Positions 59,848-64,000 of a stretch of DNA of 64,000 nt are shown piece after piece; positions within the stretch are counted from its first letter, which is position 1; each line of letters starts with the position of its first letter. The stretch is taken from contig JAMPXB010000010.1 in the NCBI GenBank assembly GCA_023701435.1, positions 1-64,000 of the forward strand. Reading direction: 5' to 3'. Origin of the DNA: Bacteriovoracaceae bacterium. Lineage in GTDB: Bacteria; Bdellovibrionota; Bacteriovoracia; Bacteriovoracales; Bacteriovoracaceae. Position numbers and translations under genes: made by a program. The notes under the pieces were generated by a model. The model was not told where the DNA came from. It saw only the letters and a list, made by a program, of their open reading frames with translations, and searched no databases.

Positions 59848-61308
59848 CTAAAAATTAAACGAAACGCCGAGTTTTAGACGATTGTCTTTATAGGAAAGTT
59901 CTTTAAAAGCACCGTTAAATTTAGCTTTACGGGACATCGTTTCAAAACTGCCGTCGACAGTCATTCGCGGTGTATATTGATATTTGACACCAATTTCTAA
60001 ATCCAAGGAAGAGACACTCTTGGACGAGCCGTAAATTTCATCGTCTTCGCTAAATGATGGAAATGGGATAAATTCGGCTTGAGCAAATAACCGGTATTCT
60101 CGATTAATGGGAATATTGGCATTTGTCCCTAAAAGTAGTCCTGAAATGTTGTTTTTACCAAAACCATCCACTTCAGAAACATCCTGGTCAAAGCTGTAGT
60201 TAGCATAACCAGCATACAAATCAATTTGCGGACCGTAGAAGAATCCAATCGGCAAATATTTATAACCACCAGTAAGTTTAAATGTTCCATTGTTAGTACT
60301 GACATCCGACTTGTCCGGATTGCCTGATGACTTACTTAAGGTTCCCAGTGAACGGTCAATTTCTAAAGATGCAAAATACTGACGGGTGATCCACCCCTCC
60401 ACGCGAAAGTCGATCCCGAAAAGATTTCCACTCATCCGGTTTGACCCACTAGGAGTGGTGGTATTCAAACTGGAACTTGAACCAAATAAAGCAACTGAAA
60501 CAATTCCCAATGTACCTGGTGATTGATCTTCTTTTTCGCCAATCGTTGGATCTTCAATGACTTCGTCACTTCCCTCTTCTAATCGCACCCAATCTCCACT
60601 GGAGACTTTATTTCCACTCTTGTAAGCGGAGATCATACCTAGGGCTTGATTACCAGAAACACTGAAAACCTTCCCTTCAGCAACGGTTCTGGTTTCCCAG
60701 TCCACAATTTTTTTCAGCAAGGGATGCTTCTTTTTGTTCACCGGTCGCTTCACAATAAATCTTTGTCCCGCCTGGACCGGGAAACTCTTGTCGACATCCA
60801 TGGTAACCTGATCACCCAGAATGCCATTAATTTGAGCATCGTAAGGAATCATTTTGGAATACATCTGTAGCCAGTTTTGCACCAGACGAGAAATTTTTTC
60901 TATCTCATCACTGTTAAGCAGGGTCTTTTCATTGAAATATATATCTTCGCCGTTTTCACCAAAAACAGTTATCTCAACTTCTACACCGTCGATCTCATTT
61001 TTCAAATTAACAAGTACCAGCGAGCCAGCCTTTAATTTTTCAGAGACGGTCTTTAAAACTTCTTTAGTCTTGAGATATTGCGGAAGGTTTTCACGATAGC
61101 GACTAAAAATATTGATCATTTCCGAATTGGAAACGTAGGAACACCAGCTACTTCTTCTTAAGTCATTTTCCACTTCTTCAAAAACTTTAAAGCCTATGGC
61201 CCCCCCCACTCCGTCTGTAACCGGCAACAGTGTGCATCGTCTCATGGATGTTTGCGCCAGAGTGGTAAAAGAAAGTGTCAAACCAAGAAACAGTAATAAA
61301 TATTTCAT
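59848..61308 (-). CDS. Exported protein: FlgT/CsgG-like domain plus outer-membrane barrel
   Basis: A 486-residue protein with signal peptide (MKYLLLFLGLTLSFTTLAQ). Residues about 25-150 recall the CsgG/FlgT middle fold (LLPVTDGVGGAIGFKVFEEV), residues 160-245 a FlgT C-terminal-like SH3 domain (VTMDVDKSFPVQAGQRFIVKRP ... VSSGDWVRLEEG), and residues 270-486 a beta barrel ending LKLGVSFNF. The family is not recognised. It resembles the 18121 protein in layout. The end lies after ligA's start region by 23 bp; the ATG overlaps the HTH gene by 4 bp. Confidence 0.72.
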   Translation of the reverse strand: MKYLLLFLGLTLSFTTLAQTSMRRCTLLPVTDGVGGAIGFKVFEEVENDLRRSSWCSYVSNSEMINIFSRYRENLPQYLKTKEVLKTVSEKLKAGSLVLVNLKNEIDGVEVEITVFGENGEDIYFNEKTLLNSDEIEKISRLVQNWLQMYSKMIPYDAQINGILGDQVTMDVDKSFPVQAGQRFIVKRPVNKKKHPLLKKIVDWETRTVAEGKVFSVSGNQALGMISAYKSGNKVSSGDWVRLEEGSDEVIEDPTIGEKEDQSPGTLGIVSVALFGSSSSLNTTTPSGSNRMSGNLFGIDFRVEGWITRQYFASLEIDRSLGTLSKSSGNPDKSDVSTNNGTFKLTGGYKYLPIGFFYGPQIDLYAGYANYSFDQDVSEVDGFGKNNISGLLLGTNANIPINREYRLFAQAEFIPFPSFSEDDEIYGSSKSVSSLDLEIGVKYQYTPRMTVDGSFETMSRKAKFNGAFKELSYKDNRLKLGVSFNF

Positions 61309-61643
61309 AGGATAATTGGTAACTCTGGTGGAAGCTCTGCTGGTTGATTTTTTATCGACTGCTTTTCATAGATTTCGATCAGCATTTTTAATTCATTATT
61401 CTCTTCGCGCAATTGTCTTATTTGCGTGCGTAACAATTCCACTTCGAGCTTAACCCTAAGAACTTCTTCTCCTTCGCGTAACTTTACTTTTTCAGTTGAA
61501 GGCACGTAGATAAAATACTTTCCGTTTTCTTCTTTGTGCTTCAAAATATTAGTCTTGATATGTCTTCGTATGGTCGAAATGGAGACATTCTTATAGCGAG
61601 AATAGTCATTGATGGATAGCCAGACACCTTCAGTGGCGTTCAT
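61305..61643 (-). CDS. Winged helix-turn-helix with C-terminal coiled coil
   Basis: From ATG 61643, preceded by AAAGGAGC, the product has 112 residues. The first 60 look like an excisionase/MerR-type winged helix (SINDYSRYKNVSISTIRRHI ... KYFIYVPS), and the rest is a leucine-rich coiled coil (LEVELLRTQIRQLREENNEL) that could dimerise. It overlaps the exported barrel gene by 4 bp. This suggests a DNA-binding regulator acting on its own or the neighbouring operon. No phage genes are near. Confidence 0.75.
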   Translation of the reverse strand: MNATEGVWLSINDYSRYKNVSISTIRRHIKTNILKHKEENGKYFIYVPSTEKVKLREGEEVLRVKLEVELLRTQIRQLREENNELKMLIEIYEKQSIKNQPAELPPELPIIL

Positions 61644-61727
61644 GATTGCTCCTTTAGCATTAATCTTTATGTTAAAGAATCCGATGAAGATGTGCAAAAT
61701 CAAAATTTTTGTAAAAGTTGAGTAGAG

Positions 61728-62909
61728 ATGTCGGTTGATTTGAACGAACTAAAAAATAAAAAAATCGCACTCGTACTTTCCGGCGGGGTAGTAAAGGCAG
61801 CGGCCTGGCACCTCGGCGTAACCCTGGCCCTGGAAGAACTGGGTTTTCACCTCAAAAGTAATAAAAATTCTTCCGCCGCCCATGACCTCAATCAAAGAAG
61901 CTTGGAAATCGGTACCTATGTGGGCTCCTCTGCCGGAGCAATGATTTGTGTTTACCTGGCGGCTGGCTATACCCCTCAGGATGTAATTCAGGCCACCTTG
62001 GGAATCAAGGGTTCCAAACTCAAAGGTATTACCTACAAAGATATGTTTGCCATCAAACGGCCTGACCTTAAGGCCCCTAAAGGGGACTTATACTTTCCGC
62101 TGGATGGTTTTCCCACTCTGGTAAAAAACATTTTAAAACCGGTCATCTCGCTGCCTGGTTTATTTACCACCGAAGGAATCAGGAACTACCTGCTACAAAA
62201 TGTGATTGAAAATGACCGCTTTGAAGACTTTGCCGCTGATCTTTTCATCGTGGCGACCCAGCTAGATCACTCAAGAAAAGTTATTTTTTCTAAATATAAC
62301 TACCCTAATCCTTCTCATGACAGCACTTCCGTTTATTATACTGGCACCAATGTCTCGTATGCGGCAGCGGCCAGTATGAGTGTTCCGCCTTTTTACTGCC
62401 CCTATCCCATCAAAAATCGTCTTACTAACGGGATCGATTACTATATTGATGGTGAAATTCGTGAAACGCTCTCTACCCATGTGGCAGAAGACAATGGCTG
62501 TGATGTAATTATTAGTTCCTGGACCCATACACCTTATCATTTTCATGACGAGGTCGGCTCGCTGGTTAACTATGGTCTTCCTCCCATCGCCATCCAGTCC
62601 ATTTATCTGATGATTCAAAAAAAGATTGTCGCCTCCCGGGCCGAACGGGCCAAGGCGATTGATATTATCGACACGGTTAACGACTATATGAAGATGGAGA
62701 AGTTTTCGCAGACTCATCGCCGGGAAATCATGGCGATCCTCCAGCGTAAGCTCAATATCAATCCCAAGGTTAAGTTGATCGATATTTTCCCAGATCATCA
62801 CGACTACAAATTGTTCTTTGCTAATTCCTTCTCACTAAACTCCAAGGTTTCGGCCCATGCCGTTGAAGCCGGCTACAAGCGCGCCATGCAGATTTTGGGC
62901 CCTAAATGA
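61728..62909 (+). CDS. Patatin-like phospholipase
   Basis: A 393-residue patatin-fold lipid hydrolase: LVLSGGVVKAAAWHLGV (oxyanion loop), YVGSSAGAMICVYLAAG with nucleophile S68 in GSSAG, and YYIDGEIRETL providing the dyad Asp of the DG motif. No signal peptide, so it may act in the cytoplasm or be secreted by another route. It overlaps the MltD-like gene by 4 bp (ATGA), so lipid hydrolysis and wall cleavage are coupled here. Confidence 0.9.
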   Translation: MSVDLNELKNKKIALVLSGGVVKAAAWHLGVTLALEELGFHLKSNKNSSAAHDLNQRSLEIGTYVGSSAGAMICVYLAAGYTPQDVIQATLGIKGSKLKGITYKDMFAIKRPDLKAPKGDLYFPLDGFPTLVKNILKPVISLPGLFTTEGIRNYLLQNVIENDRFEDFAADLFIVATQLDHSRKVIFSKYNYPNPSHDSTSVYYTGTNVSYAAAASMSVPPFYCPYPIKNRLTNGIDYYIDGEIRETLSTHVAEDNGCDVIISSWTHTPYHFHDEVGSLVNYGLPPIAIQSIYLMIQKKIVASRAERAKAIDIIDTVNDYMKMEKFSQTHRREIMAILQRKLNINPKVKLIDIFPDHHDYKLFFANSFSLNSKVSAHAVEAGYKRAMQILGPK

Positions 62910-64000
62910 TCCGTAAATATATTTTAATGGCGCTCGCGACACTCATTTTAGTCACGGCTTCTGATCCATTTTTTGGAATTGAACTCAGTTTCAAACCACT
63001 TCCCAAAGAAGAACGGACCGATGTCACTGAACGTTTATGGATGTCGACTGATGCCTTCAGACCTTATCTCACGGATTATGAAGACAAAGTTTCTGACCTT
63101 TTCCCGGTGACTCCTTACTATTATCCCAATGTGCACTTCTGGTTTTTAATCTACACCCAGTTTGAATCAAGCTCGGTGGTGATTCACGACAAATCTGATA
63201 TCTCTATTATCTATAAGGTCCTGGATTTCTCCTCACTTCATGAAAAGAAACTTCCCCTAAACACCATCTATGTTCTTCAGGATAAAATCTCTGAGGAAAA
63301 AGTTAAGGATCTTAAAAAAGATCTGGAAGACCTGGCCAAAGATCCTTACTCCAACACTGCCGAAGCAAAGAACATTCTGCGCACTCTTAAACAGGCGAAT
63401 ATTACCCTACCCTCCGGAAAATCCGAGCGCAGTATCCTGTTCACCAAACTCAAAAAAAACCTCCGCACCCAAACCGGGCAAAAGAACTTCATCCGAAACG
63501 GAATTGTTCAGTCTCTTCCCTATCAGTCGTTTTTTACCCGTTATTTTACCGACAAAAAACTGCCGAAAGAATTGGTCGCAATTCCTTTTCTGGAATCGAG
63601 CTTCAATCCCCACGCTCACTCAAAAGTTAGCGCCGTTGGGGTTTGGCAATTCATGCCACTCATTGCCAGCTTCTTTATTCCCAAACGTACAAATTACGTT
63701 GATTACCGCTCCAATGTGGGAGTCTCCTCACTGGCCGCCGGTTTCTTGCTGGCGGAAAACTTTCAGATCATGAAGTCCTGGGACCTGGCCGTTACCGCTT
63801 ATAACTCGGGCACAAAACACCTGCTCAAAACCAAGCGGGAATTAGGCGGAGATAAGGTTGACCTGGAAGCCATTATTAAACATAGCGACTCTGAACACTT
63901 TGGTTTTGCTTCTAAAAATTTTTACAGTGAATTCCTGGCCCTGGTGCATACCCTGGCCTATCGTGAAGAACTCTTCGCTGACTTGCATGCCTCCGATCGC
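62906..64000 (+). CDS. MltD-like lytic transglycosylase (partial, 3' end beyond window)
   Basis: The frame opened at ATG 62906 stays open for 365 codons to the window end. It begins MIRKYILMALATLILVTA, a signal-like stretch without a clear lipobox, then an unrecognised beta/alpha region with FLIYTQFESSSVVIHDKSDI. The catalytic domain has IPFLESSFNPHAHSKVSAVG with catalytic Glu 230, VWQFMPLIASFF and WDLAVTAYNSGTKHLLKT, matching MltD/Slt-type lysozyme-like enzymes. LysM repeats typical of MltD would lie beyond the window. It overlaps the patatin gene by 4 bp. No stop lies in the window, so the length is unknown. Confidence 0.9.
   Translation, partial: MIRKYILMALATLILVTASDPFFGIELSFKPLPKEERTDVTERLWMSTDAFRPYLTDYEDKVSDLFPVTPYYYPNVHFWFLIYTQFESSSVVIHDKSDISIIYKVLDFSSLHEKKLPLNTIYVLQDKISEEKVKDLKKDLEDLAKDPYSNTAEAKNILRTLKQANITLPSGKSERSILFTKLKKNLRTQTGQKNFIRNGIVQSLPYQSFFTRYFTDKKLPKELVAIPFLESSFNPHAHSKVSAVGVWQFMPLIASFFIPKRTNYVDYRSNVGVSSLAAGFLLAENFQIMKSWDLAVTAYNSGTKHLLKTKRELGGDKVDLEAIIKHSDSEHFGFASKNFYSEFLALVHTLAYREELFADLHASDR

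Noticed and set aside
61305-61643. Winged-HTH gene as a phage excisionase or repressor
   Set aside because: No integrase, attachment site or phage genes are nearby; the coiled-coil tail suggests an ordinary regulator.
62271-62801. A 176-codon minus-strand frame
   Set aside because: It is antisense to the patatin gene, which has clear motifs; the antisense peptide shows no family features.
63270-63773. A 167-codon plus-strand frame near the window end
   Set aside because: It lies within the MltD-like gene in another frame; the frame from 62906 has the catalytic motifs and stays open to the end.
1-64000. CRISPR array, rRNA operon, integron or prophage
   Set aside because: No regularly spaced repeats, rRNA segments, integrase or phage structural genes were seen on reading through.

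Overview
The window is a gene-dense, moderately AT-rich stretch of a Gram-negative chromosome. It carries lipoprotein maturation genes, an Lpt-type LPS permease, several outer-membrane beta-barrels and many lipobox lipoproteins. The gene mix (CHASE2 kinase with NtrC regulator, DUF4388, a CFI-box C-terminal domain, many exported proteins of unknown family) suggests a Bdellovibrionota-like bacterium, perhaps a Bacteriovoracales predator. That placement is inference from gene content; no rRNA or other direct marker is present. No phage, transposase, CRISPR or integrase was seen.

Layout. 1-3.2 kb: end of a gene, then a 999-residue lipoprotein with Gly-rich collagen-like patches. 3.2-10.6 kb (minus): beta-barrel, S26-like membrane protein, lgt, lspA, NtrC-type regulator, CHASE2 histidine kinase and a degenerate M48 protease-like protein. 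10.7-13.8 kb: BFD-like iron-sulfur protein, endonuclease IV-like TIM barrel, small unknowns, a PilZ-like membrane protein and a ferredoxin. 13.8-18 kb (minus): LysM lipoprotein, a second degenerate M48-like lipoprotein, amgK and murU (muramic acid salvage), preceded by a deoxynucleoside kinase. 18-23.3 kb (plus): envelope protein, LptM-like lipoprotein, folK, acyl-CoA dehydrogenase, etfB, etfA, DUF374 acyltransferase. 23.3-27.8 kb (minus): tandem duplicate secreted proteins, RHH protein, DUF4388 protein, mrp. 27.9-33.4 kb: HAMP protein, slt, then ychF-pth-prs and tRNA-Gln. 33.5-40.8 kb: porin, a secreted protein with a prion-like tail, and a three-gene cassette in which a lipase-PKD protein sits between two mosaic paralogues. 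40.9-44.8 kb (minus): galU, an unknown, priA. 44.9-54.3 kb (plus): PorV-like barrel, CFI-box protein, lptF/G, then def-fmt-rpe-hutH-hutU-hutI, tightly spaced. 54.2-64 kb: TlpA thioredoxin, a pilin-like peptide, glpK, radA, ligA, an exported barrel protein, a winged HTH/coiled-coil protein, a patatin and a truncated MltD-type transglycosylase that runs off the window.

Themes. Cell-wall turnover and salvage (slt, mltD, LysM, amgK, murU) and prey or host breakdown products (histidine, glycerol, fatty acids, deoxynucleosides, lipids) are prominent and would fit a predatory or scavenging life. Two regulatory patterns recur: genes whose -10 box lies only 6-8 nt upstream of a start codon lacking a Shine-Dalgarno (leaderless candidates), and terminator-like hairpins that overlap the start region of the next gene.
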